Source of the DNA: Phoenicibacter congonensis
GTDB taxonomy: Bacteria > Actinomycetota > Coriobacteriia > Coriobacteriales > Eggerthellaceae
Length of the DNA: 5,552 bases
NCBI GenBank assembly: GCA_030530045.1
Contig: JAUMVS010000098.1
Coordinates: 1 to 5,552, forward strand
Direction: 5' to 3'
Both the position numbers and the translations under genes were made by a program. Shown piece after piece: positions 1-5,371 of the stretch. Position 1 is the stretch's first letter. Each line of letters starts with the position of its first letter. The notes under the pieces are model-generated. The model was not told the DNA's origin. It saw nothing but the letters and a program-made list of their open reading frames with translations, and did no database searches.

Positions 1-90
1 TGCGGAATTCTTTTGCAGGCCAAAGATGCAGTTCAGGTTCGTTTGCAGCGTCGAGCGGGCCGCTTCTCGTCAGAGAAGCGGAACATAGTC
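1..90. other. Left edge without a convincing gene
   Basis: No reading frame here can be supported as a gene. Plus frame 1 is open from the window edge to a TAA at 139-141, but its last part is only a translation of the repeat array. Plus frames 2 and 3 stop at 86-88 and 105-107. One minus-strand frame is open leftwards from about position 88 to the edge, but a TGA precedes it and it has no start with a ribosome binding site. The stretch could be the tail of a plus-strand gene that begins outside the window, or intergenic DNA. The only clear structure is the hairpin at 60-81. Confidence 0.4.
60..81. repeat. Perfect 9-bp stem hairpin
   Basis: CCGCTTCTC (60-68) and GAGAAGCGG (73-81) are exact reverse complements around a 4-base GTCA loop. 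The stem is strong enough to form in RNA or single-stranded DNA. No T tract follows it on either strand, so it is not a canonical Rho-independent terminator. It could still be a Rho-dependent or processed 3' end for a gene to the left or for the repressor transcript, or part of the neighbouring repeat element. Confidence 0.6.
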
Positions 91-213
91 ATTGGGGACG
101 GAGGTAAAATTCCGCCGCACGTAAATTGGGTACGGAGATAAATTTCCGAAGCATGCAAATTGGGGACGGTGATAAATTTGCGCAACCGTCAAATGGGGAC
201 GGAGGTAATTTTT
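91..213 (+). repeat. Left repeat array, four units, 33-34 nt period
   Basis: Four copies of a block centred on GGGGACGGAGGT are seen. Their cores begin at 94, 128 (variant GGGTACGGAGAT), 162 (variant GGGGACGGTGAT) and 195, giving spacings of 34, 34 and 33. Each core is flanked by AAATT-type and AAATTT-type arms that are inverted repeats of each other. In the third copy the arms extend to a perfect 7-bp pair, GCAAATT (155-161) and AATTTGC (175-181). Between blocks lie three unrelated 11-nt segments: CCGCCGCACGT, CCGAAGCATGC and GCGCAACCGTC. The same family recurs at 5372-5552 in the same orientation. Its function is unknown. A REP-like dispersed palindrome family, possibly spread by a REP-associated tyrosine transposase encoded elsewhere, is one explanation. 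Confidence 0.85.
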
Positions 214-224
214 CTCGTGAATTT

Positions 225-806
225 TTACCCTGCGAGCTGCGCACTTTTGAGGACGGAGGGCAGTGAGCTTTTCAGGATGAGCTCGAAGTAGCCGGCCGCC
301 TTTTCGGGGTTGTGAGCTTCCTCGTCCGTAATTTCGGTAATGAGCAGCCCTGCGATTGCTTCTGTGTAGAAATGCGTCAAGAACAATTTAAATTGGGGCT
401 CGACATCAACTCCAAGTAGCTCGGCGGTGTTGTCGACGACTTGCTGGGTGATGCCAATGAAGTCGGTGTAGAAAAAGCGCTTCATTTCCTCGCACCCCAC
501 GCTGTCGTAGGCACAGGTCAGCAGATGCTTGTTCTCGCGCACGTAATTCATCACGAAAATCACAGCCTCGCGATAGTCGACTAGCAGGTCGAACTGCCGA
601 ACAACATGAATCGCCTCCTCCTCTAGCATCCACTTGAGCAGGTCATATTTATCCTGAAAGTGATAGTAAAACGTCTTGCGATTGACGCCGCAATCGGCGA
701 TGATGTCGCTCACGCTAATCTTCGAGAACGGCTTTTTCTCCATAAAATGCTTGAGCGAAGCAGCGATTGTGCGCTTCGTGTTCAGCGTCGTGACCTCGTG
801 TTTCAT
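225..806 (-). CDS. TetR/AcrR-family transcriptional repressor
   Basis: This is a 193-residue DNA-binding regulator, a usual TetR length. Residues 10-60 are the N-terminal TetR domain. Its helix-turn-helix lies at about 31-50, with ISVSDIIADCGVNRKTFYYH followed by FQDKYDLL, the typical recognition-helix region. Residues about 70-175 are an all-helical ligand-binding and dimerisation region that resembles the C-terminal type of DhaS-like regulators (TetR_C_8), though no kinase genes are nearby. The ATG has AGGAGG five bases upstream (812-817 on the plus strand). The gene is divergent from the transporter operon across 188 bases, the classic layout for a repressor controlling itself and an adjacent efflux operon; that target is inferred from position. 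The last dozen or so residues look like a tail, and the DNA encoding it contains a degenerate copy of the flanking repeat (249-260). The effector cannot be told from the sequence. Confidence 0.95.
   Translation of the reverse strand: MKHEVTTLNTKRTIAASLKHFMEKKPFSKISVSDIIADCGVNRKTFYYHFQDKYDLLKWMLEEEAIHVVRQFDLLVDYREAVIFVMNYVRENKHLLTCAYDSVGCEEMKRFFYTDFIGITQQVVDNTAELLGVDVEPQFKLFLTHFYTEAIAGLLITEITDEEAHNPEKAAGYFELILKSSLPSVLKSAQLAG
249..260 (+). repeat. Degenerate repeat core inside the regulator's 3' end
   Basis: GAGGACGGAGGG matches 10 of 12 bases of the array core GGGGACGGAGGT, in the same orientation as the arrays. It lies 54 nt beyond the last left-array core, inside the repressor gene. Read on the minus strand it encodes the LPSVL part of the C-terminal tail. 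It may be an old array unit into which the gene grew, or a chance match. Confidence 0.4.
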
Positions 807-811
807 TGCGC

Positions 812-817
812 CCTCCT
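812..817 (-). promoter_or_regulatory. Ribosome binding site of the repressor gene
   Basis: Reading the minus strand, AGGAGG precedes the ATG at 806 by five bases. This fixes that ATG as the start. Confidence 0.8.
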
Positions 818-831
818 GTCATCTTAAATTT

Positions 832-860
832 AATATACACTTGTCCGGTAAATCTCACCT
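832..860 (-). promoter_or_regulatory. Probable promoter of the repressor gene
   Basis: On the minus strand TATATT (837 to 832) matches five of six bases of the sigma-70 type -10 box and lies 25 nt upstream of the repressor ATG. The -35 position at 17-nt spacing (860 to 855, AGGTGA) is weak. One of the two TTGTCCGGT copies (841-849) falls in the spacer between the boxes, where a bound repressor would block transcription. The promoter is therefore probably autoregulated. Confidence 0.45.
841..849 (+). promoter_or_regulatory. Candidate TetR operator half-site, copy 1
   Basis: TTGTCCGGT occurs exactly twice in the divergent control region, here and at 899-907, 58 bases apart. With its neighbouring bases, TTGTCCGGTAAA is an imperfect dyad around CCGG (8 of 12 positions symmetric). 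As I recall it, the operator of the DhaS repressor has an ATTTGTCC half-site, which resembles this one, and the regulator here has a DhaS-like C-terminal type. I do not see the matching second half at the DhaS spacing, so the assignment is inferred. Confidence 0.45.
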
Positions 861-898
861 CCAGTTCTAGACGGAATTTGCCCATCAATTTCTAAGGT

Positions 899-907
899 TT
901 GTCCGGT
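899..907 (+). promoter_or_regulatory. Candidate TetR operator half-site, copy 2
   Basis: This is the second exact TTGTCCGGT, in the same orientation as copy 1 and followed by TTTTAC. It lies about 52 bases upstream of the likely operon -10 box. Two sites in one divergent region would let a single repressor control both directions, possibly by cooperative binding. Confidence 0.45.
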
Positions 908-935
908 TTTTACATAAAAGCGCCTATTTTGCCCG

Positions 936-964
936 TTTTATTCGTTTTTTTCTCTCGATATACT
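936..964 (+). promoter_or_regulatory. Probable promoter of the transporter operon
   Basis: TATACT (959-964) matches five of six bases of a -10 box. It stands 31 bases before the ATG of the first operon gene, leaving a leader of roughly 20-25 nt. The region 936-958 is T-rich and has no good -35 hexamer (TTTTAT at 17-nt spacing), so the promoter may be weak or need an activator. No other convincing -10 box is seen between 850 and 960 on this strand. Confidence 0.45.
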
Positions 965-981
965 GACCTCAAAAGCGAGAT

Positions 982-987
982 GGAGGG
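982..987 (+). promoter_or_regulatory. Ribosome binding site of the small operon gene
   Basis: GGAGGG lies seven bases before the ATG at 995. It decides the start against the earlier in-frame TTG at 899 and ATG at 980, neither of which has a Shine-Dalgarno sequence. Confidence 0.75.
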
Positions 988-994
988 CGTAAAA

Positions 995-1303
995 ATGCGC
1001 AAGAGACTTTACCAAATTCAGTTGAAATCTCCGCTCGGGGAGCGGAAGGGCACGTTGCTTCTGTGTGACTCAGAAGGTTATATCGAAGGGCAGCTTTGTC
1101 TGCTAGAGAAAGCTACAAAAGTGACTGGGACACTTTCTGAAAGTGGACAAGTCGCACTTGCGGGAGAACTAAAAACTCTACTGGACTCGATTCGTTACTC
1201 GGCGACTGGTTCTATTGACGGAAGAAAACTTCTGCTTAATTTAAAGACCGATTTCGGCGAAGTTTTCCCAGTGATTGGCGAGGAGATGCCAGTTGAAGAA
1301 TAG
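995..1303 (+). CDS. Small uncharacterised protein, first gene of MMPL operon
   Basis: I do not recognise this 102-residue protein at family level. It starts MRKRLYQIQLKSPLG and has no signal peptide or membrane segment, so it should stay in the cytoplasm. The composition suggests an all-beta protein: short alternating hydrophobic stretches are separated by turns with repeated glycine patterns (KGTLLL at about 18-23, TGTLSESG at about 44-51, ATGSIDG at about 69-75), as in a beta-meander or small barrel. The C-terminus is acidic (EEMPVEE). The last 11 nt overlap the transporter start, so translation of the two is probably coupled and the protein is likely made with the transporter. A role in substrate binding, modification or quality control is possible, but none can be read from the sequence. 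The ATG at 995 was chosen for its ribosome binding site. Confidence 0.8.
   Translation: MRKRLYQIQLKSPLGERKGTLLLCDSEGYIEGQLCLLEKATKVTGTLSESGQVALAGELKTLLDSIRYSATGSIDGRKLLLNLKTDFGEVFPVIGEEMPVEE
1281..1286 (+). promoter_or_regulatory. Ribosome binding site deciding the MMPL start
   Basis: AGGAGA, inside the end of the preceding gene, stands six bases before the TTG at 1293. It supports that codon over the in-frame TTG at 1275, which has no such site. The product then begins MKNRFYRGVVEHSKL, the usual short basic lead-in before the first membrane helix of MMPL proteins. Confidence 0.7.
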
Positions 1304-3350
1304 GTTTTATAGAGGCGTCGTCGAGCATTCAAAGCTCATCATCGCAATCTTTTTGACGCTGTTCGTGATTTGCGCTGTGTGCAAGCAATTTGTTGCTGTC
1401 AATTACGACATGAATGATTATTTGCCGCCAGAAAGTGCCTCCACGCAGGCGCTTGACGTGATGGAGCGGGAATATGACGGGGGGATTCCGAATGCGCGAG
1501 TGCTCGTGCAGAATGTGACTGTGCCAGAGGCGCTCGAATACAAAGAGCGCCTGCTCGCGGTCGATGGCGTTAGCGATGTGACTTGGCTGGACGACACGGC
1601 CGACGCAACTGTTCCGCTCGAAACGCTCGACGCCGACACGGTCGAGACCTACTATAAAGATGGCAACGCGCTTTTTTCTGTGACTGTCGATGAGTCGAAA
1701 GGCATCGAAGCGGTGAGCGCAATTCGCGAAATCATCGGCGATGACAACGCCATGACAGGAAGCGCCGTCACGACCGCGGTCGCCACCACGAGCACAGTTA
1801 ACGAAATCACGACGATTGCCGCCTTCGCAATTGCATTTGTGCTGCTGGTGCTAATTCTCACAACGACATCGTTCGCCGAGCCGTTCATCGTGCTTGGGGG
1901 CCTTGGCGTTGCGGTCGTCATAAACGCAGGTAGCAACCTGATTTTCGGCGAAATTTCGTTCGTCACAAACGCGGCAGGAAACATTTTGCAGCTGGCCGTT
2001 TCGCTCGACTATTCGGTCTTCCTTCTGCATCGTTTCGCGGAAAGAAGGAAGGTGACTGACGACCCGAAAGAGGCAATGGTCGAAGCGCTCACTATGTCTA
2101 CGTCATCAATTCTGTCGAGCGGCCTCACAACTGTCATTGGCTTTTTGGCGCTGTGCTTTATGCAGTTCCAAATCGGTCCTGACCTGGGACTCGCGCTTGC
2201 AAAAGGCGTCGCAATCAGCCTCATCACCGTGTTCACTTTTATGCCATCGGTCATTCTTTACACCTTCAAGCTAATCGACAAAAGCCAACACCGCCCCTTC
2301 GTGCCATCGTTCCGTCGTTTTGGGAAATTTGTCAGCCGCGTAATGATGCCAATGGTCATTTTGTTCGCGATTCTCATCGTGCCAAGTTATTTGGCGTCAA
2401 ATCAAAACAGCTTCTACTACGGCGCTTCGCACATTTTCGGAACGCAAACTCAGCTCGGTTCTGACACAGAAAAAATCCAGGAAGCGTTTGGCGAGCGCGA
2501 CACCTACGTCCTGATGGTTCCGGAAGAAAGCACCGCTACACAGGCAGAACTTTCCGATGCACTGCATGAAATTCCGCAAGTGAAGAACATTGTTTCCTAC
2601 GTCGACACCGTTGGCTCTACGATTCCAGAGCAATATCTCGACAGCGGCACGCTTTCGAAACTGAACAGCGAGAACCACACGCGCATGGTTCTCACAGTGG
2701 ACGCGGCCTATGAAGGCGAGAAAACATTCAGCTTAGTTGAAACGGTTCGAAGCACTGCCGAGCAATTTTACCCAGGTCAGTGGTATCTCGCAGGCCAAGG
2801 CGTGTCGACCTACGACCTGATGAACACCGTCACCGCCGACATGGTTAAAGTGAATTTCGTCGCCATTGCGGCAGTGTTTATAGTGTTGCTAATCACCATG
2901 AAATCGCTGGTTCTTCCAGTGATTCTCGTAGCGTCAATCGAGACAGCCATCTACATCAACCTGGCGATTCCCTACTTTTCGGGTCAAACATTTTTCTACA
3001 TCGCCTACCTCATCATCAGCTCGATTCAGCTCGGCGCGACAGTGGACTACGCAATTCTGTTTACCGACCGCTATCGCGAGATGCGGCAAACCTACGAGAA
3101 AAAAGAAGCCATCGTGCAAGACATCACCGCCGTGTCGGTGTCAATCATGACATCGGCCAGTGCGCTCACCGTCGTGGGTTTTCTGATGGGGAAAGTCTCG
3201 ACACACGGCCTGCTCTCGCAGCTCGGCTTCTTCCTCGGCAAAGGCACGCTCTGTTCGCTCGCTATCGTTTTGTTCGTTCTTCCAGGGCTTTTATGCCTGT
3301 TTGACAAATTCATCGTGAAAAACAAAAAGCAAAAGGAGGCGCTTCAATAA
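1293..3350 (+). CDS. MMPL-family RND-type membrane transporter
   Basis: This 685-residue inner membrane protein has the duplicated layout of the MMPL/RND superfamily. One helix (about 15-34) is followed by an outside porter domain (about 35-170) and helices 2-7 (about 172-369). A second porter domain (about 370-515) is followed by helices 8-12 (about 520-670) and a short basic tail. Each half has the Asp-Tyr pair that carries protons in MmpL3-like proteins: SLDYSVFL in helix 4 (D239, Y240) and ATVDYAILF in helix 10 (D585, Y586). Both are intact, so the pump should be active. Family members export lipids, siderophores, pigments or drugs; the substrate here is unknown. It uses a TTG start overlapping the small gene by 11 nt and ends in TAATG, sharing one base with the next start. 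The divergent TetR gene suggests substrate-induced expression. Confidence 0.95.
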   Translation: MKNRFYRGVVEHSKLIIAIFLTLFVICAVCKQFVAVNYDMNDYLPPESASTQALDVMEREYDGGIPNARVLVQNVTVPEALEYKERLLAVDGVSDVTWLDDTADATVPLETLDADTVETYYKDGNALFSVTVDESKGIEAVSAIREIIGDDNAMTGSAVTTAVATTSTVNEITTIAAFAIAFVLLVLILTTTSFAEPFIVLGGLGVAVVINAGSNLIFGEISFVTNAAGNILQLAVSLDYSVFLLHRFAERRKVTDDPKEAMVEALTMSTSSILSSGLTTVIGFLALCFMQFQIGPDLGLALAKGVAISLITVFTFMPSVILYTFKLIDKSQHRPFVPSFRRFGKFVSRVMMPMVILFAILIVPSYLASNQNSFYYGASHIFGTQTQLGSDTEKIQEAFGERDTYVLMVPEESTATQAELSDALHEIPQVKNIVSYVDTVGSTIPEQYLDSGTLSKLNSENHTRMVLTVDAAYEGEKTFSLVETVRSTAEQFYPGQWYLAGQGVSTYDLMNTVTADMVKVNFVAIAAVFIVLLITMKSLVLPVILVASIETAIYINLAIPYFSGQTFFYIAYLIISSIQLGATVDYAILFTDRYREMRQTYEKKEAIVQDITAVSVSIMTSASALTVVGFLMGKVSTHGLLSQLGFFLGKGTLCSLAIVLFVLPGLLCLFDKFIVKNKKQKEALQ
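3334..3339 (+). promoter_or_regulatory. Ribosome binding site of the heptad-repeat gene
   Basis: AGGAGG lies inside the last codons of the transporter, ten bases before the ATG at 3350. The stop and start overlap as TAATG, so re-initiation by terminating ribosomes is likely. Confidence 0.75.
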
Positions 3351-5368
3351 TGAATCGTTTTAAAAAAATCACGGCGGTAACGCTGTCGGCTCTTCTTCTG
3401 GGGACTTCCGCCACCCCTGCTTTCGCCGCCGCCGATTCTACGGAAAAAGAGGAAGTCATTTACGCGATGACCGACGCTTCGGGCAAGGTAGACGACCTGG
3501 AAGCGGTCAATGTTTTCACAAATGGCGACATTACCGACTACGGCGACTATTCCGCGGTAAAAATGCTGAACACTAATGGCGACATCTCGCAGGATGGCGA
3601 CAAGATTACGATTTCGACCGATGCGGAAAAGGTCTACTACCAGGGAACAATGAAAACGAAGACAATTCCTTGGAACATTTCGATTCGTTATTTCTTGGAC
3701 GGAAAAGAACATTCTGCACAGGAAATCGCAGGAAAAAGCGGCGCACTCGAAATTCGCTTCGAGGTGACCAAAAACGACAGCTTCAGCGGCGACATTTATG
3801 ACGATTACGCGCTGCAGGCGTCGTTTACGCTTGACACCGAAAAATGCAAAAACATCACAACCGACGGGGCAACAGTCGCAAATGTTGGCAAGAATAAGCA
3901 GTTAACCTACACAATTTTGCCTGGTAAAGGCATTGATACAACCATCAAGACTGACGTGAGTGACTTCGAGATGAGCGCAGTTGCAATTAACGGCGTGCGC
4001 CTGAATTTAGACATCGACGTCGATGACGAGGAACTCATGAGCAAAGTCGATGAAATAATTTCCGCAGTTAAAAGCACCAATTCTGGGGCATCCGAGCTTA
4101 AAGACGGAACTGGCAAATTAGCGGACGCTACTTCAACGCTGAACAGCAAAGTTGGCGATTTGAATTCTGGCGTTGGTGCTTTGGCAAGCGGAGCAGGCGA
4201 ACTCGCGGATGGCCTTTCTACCCTTGTCTCCAAAAATGGTCAGCTGACTTCTGCCGCATACTCTGCCTATGAGGGGTTATGCACCGCTGCATCAACCGCG
4301 TTGAACTCCAAGCTTAGCGACTACGGTATCGACGAGGTCGCGCTTACCCCTTCCACCTACGCGTCGGTCTTGATGGATTTACTTGGAAAACTCGACGCCG
4401 ATGCAGTGTACCAGCAGGCCTACGATGCTGCATTGCAGCAGGTCACCGCGCAGGTTGAGGCGCAGGCCGACACGCTTTATCGCAGCTACATCAATTCGCA
4501 GGGAAACTCAATTTACATGGCCTACGTCACTTCGCAGGCCGACACGCTCTATTCGCAGGTCGCAGCGCAGGCGATTTATGAACAGTTGATTGAGAGCGGC
4601 TACACCGAGGATCAAGCGAATGCCTATCTTCAGTCAGAAGAAGGAAAAATCGCAGTTGCAGCTGCAGTTTCAAAGATGACCGACGAGCAGAAGGCGCAAA
4701 TTCTAAATGCGGCCGTGGCAAATTTGACCGACGAACAAAAGCAGCAGATTTTAGAAGCTGCTCTCGCCTCACTTAGCGATGAGCAGAAAACTCAAATTCG
4801 CGAGGCATACATTCAGCAAATGATGGCATCAGACGAAATCACGTCGCAAATCAATGAGGCGGTTGCGAAGGTGAGCGAGGCTGCAAAGCAGGTGTCAGAA
4901 CTTAAAGGTCAACTTGACAGTTATGGAGCGTTCTACCAGGGGCTTCTTGATTACACAAGCGGTGTCGCCGATGCTGCATCTGGCGCAAAAACGCTGAAAG
5001 TGAACATGGACACACTTGTCAGCAACACTGAAACTTTGAAAGTCTCGGTCGGCGAGCTCAACGATGCAGTGGCGAAACTTTACGACGGCACAAAAGAGCT
5101 AGCAAGCGGCACTGCTGAGTTCGAAAGCAAAACATCCAACATGGATGAGCAAATCACGGAAGAAGTCGACAAGCTGACATCGGGGCTGTCAAACGGGGAC
5201 GGAGGTGCCGTGTCGTTTGTCTCTGACAAGAACGAAAACGTTGACTCGCTGCAATTCGTAATCAAAACTTCCGCAATCGAAAAAGCAGAAGCCCCTGCTC
5301 AGGAAGCAGAAACAACCGCACCGCTTAACTTCTGGCAGAAGCTGCTCGCGCTTTTTGGCCTAGCGTAA
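3350..5368 (+). CDS. Secreted heptad-repeat protein, YhgE/Pip-related
   Basis: This 672-residue exported protein begins with a clear signal peptide: basic MNRFKK, a hydrophobic core to about residue 19, and a likely cleavage after AFA at 26. Residues about 35-230 are a beta-rich domain with two TNGDI motifs. About 245-292 and 545-600 are xxxLxxG heptads (for example LKDGTGKLADATSTL), the signature of YhgE/Pip-type heptad-repeat proteins. Between them, 300-540 is a long Ala/Gln-rich helical stretch that holds three 16-residue repeats with the core DEQK (443-490). The two heptad halves could pair as a coiled-coil hairpin. The C-terminus (NFWQKLLALFGLA) is short and amphipathic. The multi-helix membrane domain of full YhgE proteins and an LPXTG anchor are both absent. 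Position after the transporter suggests an outside partner of the pump; this is inferred. Residues 615-620 (NGDGGA) are encoded by an exact copy of the flanking DNA repeat. Confidence 0.85.
   Translation: MNRFKKITAVTLSALLLGTSATPAFAAADSTEKEEVIYAMTDASGKVDDLEAVNVFTNGDITDYGDYSAVKMLNTNGDISQDGDKITISTDAEKVYYQGTMKTKTIPWNISIRYFLDGKEHSAQEIAGKSGALEIRFEVTKNDSFSGDIYDDYALQASFTLDTEKCKNITTDGATVANVGKNKQLTYTILPGKGIDTTIKTDVSDFEMSAVAINGVRLNLDIDVDDEELMSKVDEIISAVKSTNSGASELKDGTGKLADATSTLNSKVGDLNSGVGALASGAGELADGLSTLVSKNGQLTSAAYSAYEGLCTAASTALNSKLSDYGIDEVALTPSTYASVLMDLLGKLDADAVYQQAYDAALQQVTAQVEAQADTLYRSYINSQGNSIYMAYVTSQADTLYSQVAAQAIYEQLIESGYTEDQANAYLQSEEGKIAVAAAVSKMTDEQKAQILNAAVANLTDEQKQQILEAALASLSDEQKTQIREAYIQQMMASDEITSQINEAVAKVSEAAKQVSELKGQLDSYGAFYQGLLDYTSGVADAASGAKTLKVNMDTLVSNTETLKVSVGELNDAVAKLYDGTKELASGTAEFESKTSNMDEQITEEVDKLTSGLSNGDGGAVSFVSDKNENVDSLQFVIKTSAIEKAEAPAQEAETTAPLNFWQKLLALFGLA
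4461..4548 (+). repeat. Internal direct repeat in the helical region
   Basis: The 16 bases CGCAGGCCGACACGCT occur at 4461-4476 and again at 4533-4548, 72 bases (24 codons) apart and in the same frame. Both encode the QADTL motif, followed by Tyr. This indicates a recent internal duplication within the helical stretch of the secreted protein. Confidence 0.6.
4676..4819 (+). repeat. Three tandem 16-residue DEQK repeats
   Basis: Three consecutive 48-base units encode MTDEQKAQILNAAVAN, LTDEQKQQILEAALAS and LSDEQKTQIREAYIQQ (residues 443-490). The protein pattern is much better kept than the DNA, so the repeat is old and under selection at protein level. Each unit looks like an N-capped helix ([TS]-D-E-Q-K start) of about four turns, giving a helical or helix-turn-helix rod between the two heptad regions. 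Confidence 0.8.
5195..5206 (+). repeat. Exact repeat core inside the coding region
   Basis: GGGGACGGAGGT is identical to the 12-base core of both flanking arrays and in the same orientation, but lies inside the secreted-protein gene, 177 bases before the first right-flank core. It is read in the Gly-Asp-Gly-Gly phase. In the phase used by TGG GGA CGG AGG TAA it would have ended the protein. Confidence 0.7.
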
Positions 5369-5371
5369 AAC

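Noticed and set aside
1..141. Partial plus-strand gene entering from the left edge and ending at TAA 139-141
   Set aside because: Several frames are open in this short stretch, and the last third of this one is repeat DNA. Without upstream sequence it cannot be distinguished from noise.
91..213. CRISPR-like array
   Set aside because: The constant blocks vary, the variable segments are only about 11 nt, no cas genes are present and the copies are split between two flanks.
225..806. Assignment of the regulator as DhaS of a dihydroxyacetone kinase operon
   Set aside because: Only the general C-terminal type is similar. No dha kinase genes are present and the neighbours encode an efflux system.
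899..994. Longer N-terminus for the small protein from a TTG at 899
   Set aside because: No ribosome binding site precedes it, it would overlap the candidate operator and promoter, and the ATG at 995 has a good GGAGGG site.
1275..1292. Earlier TTG start for the transporter
   Set aside because: It adds six residues that do not resemble MMPL starts and would place the AGGAGA ribosome binding site inside the gene.
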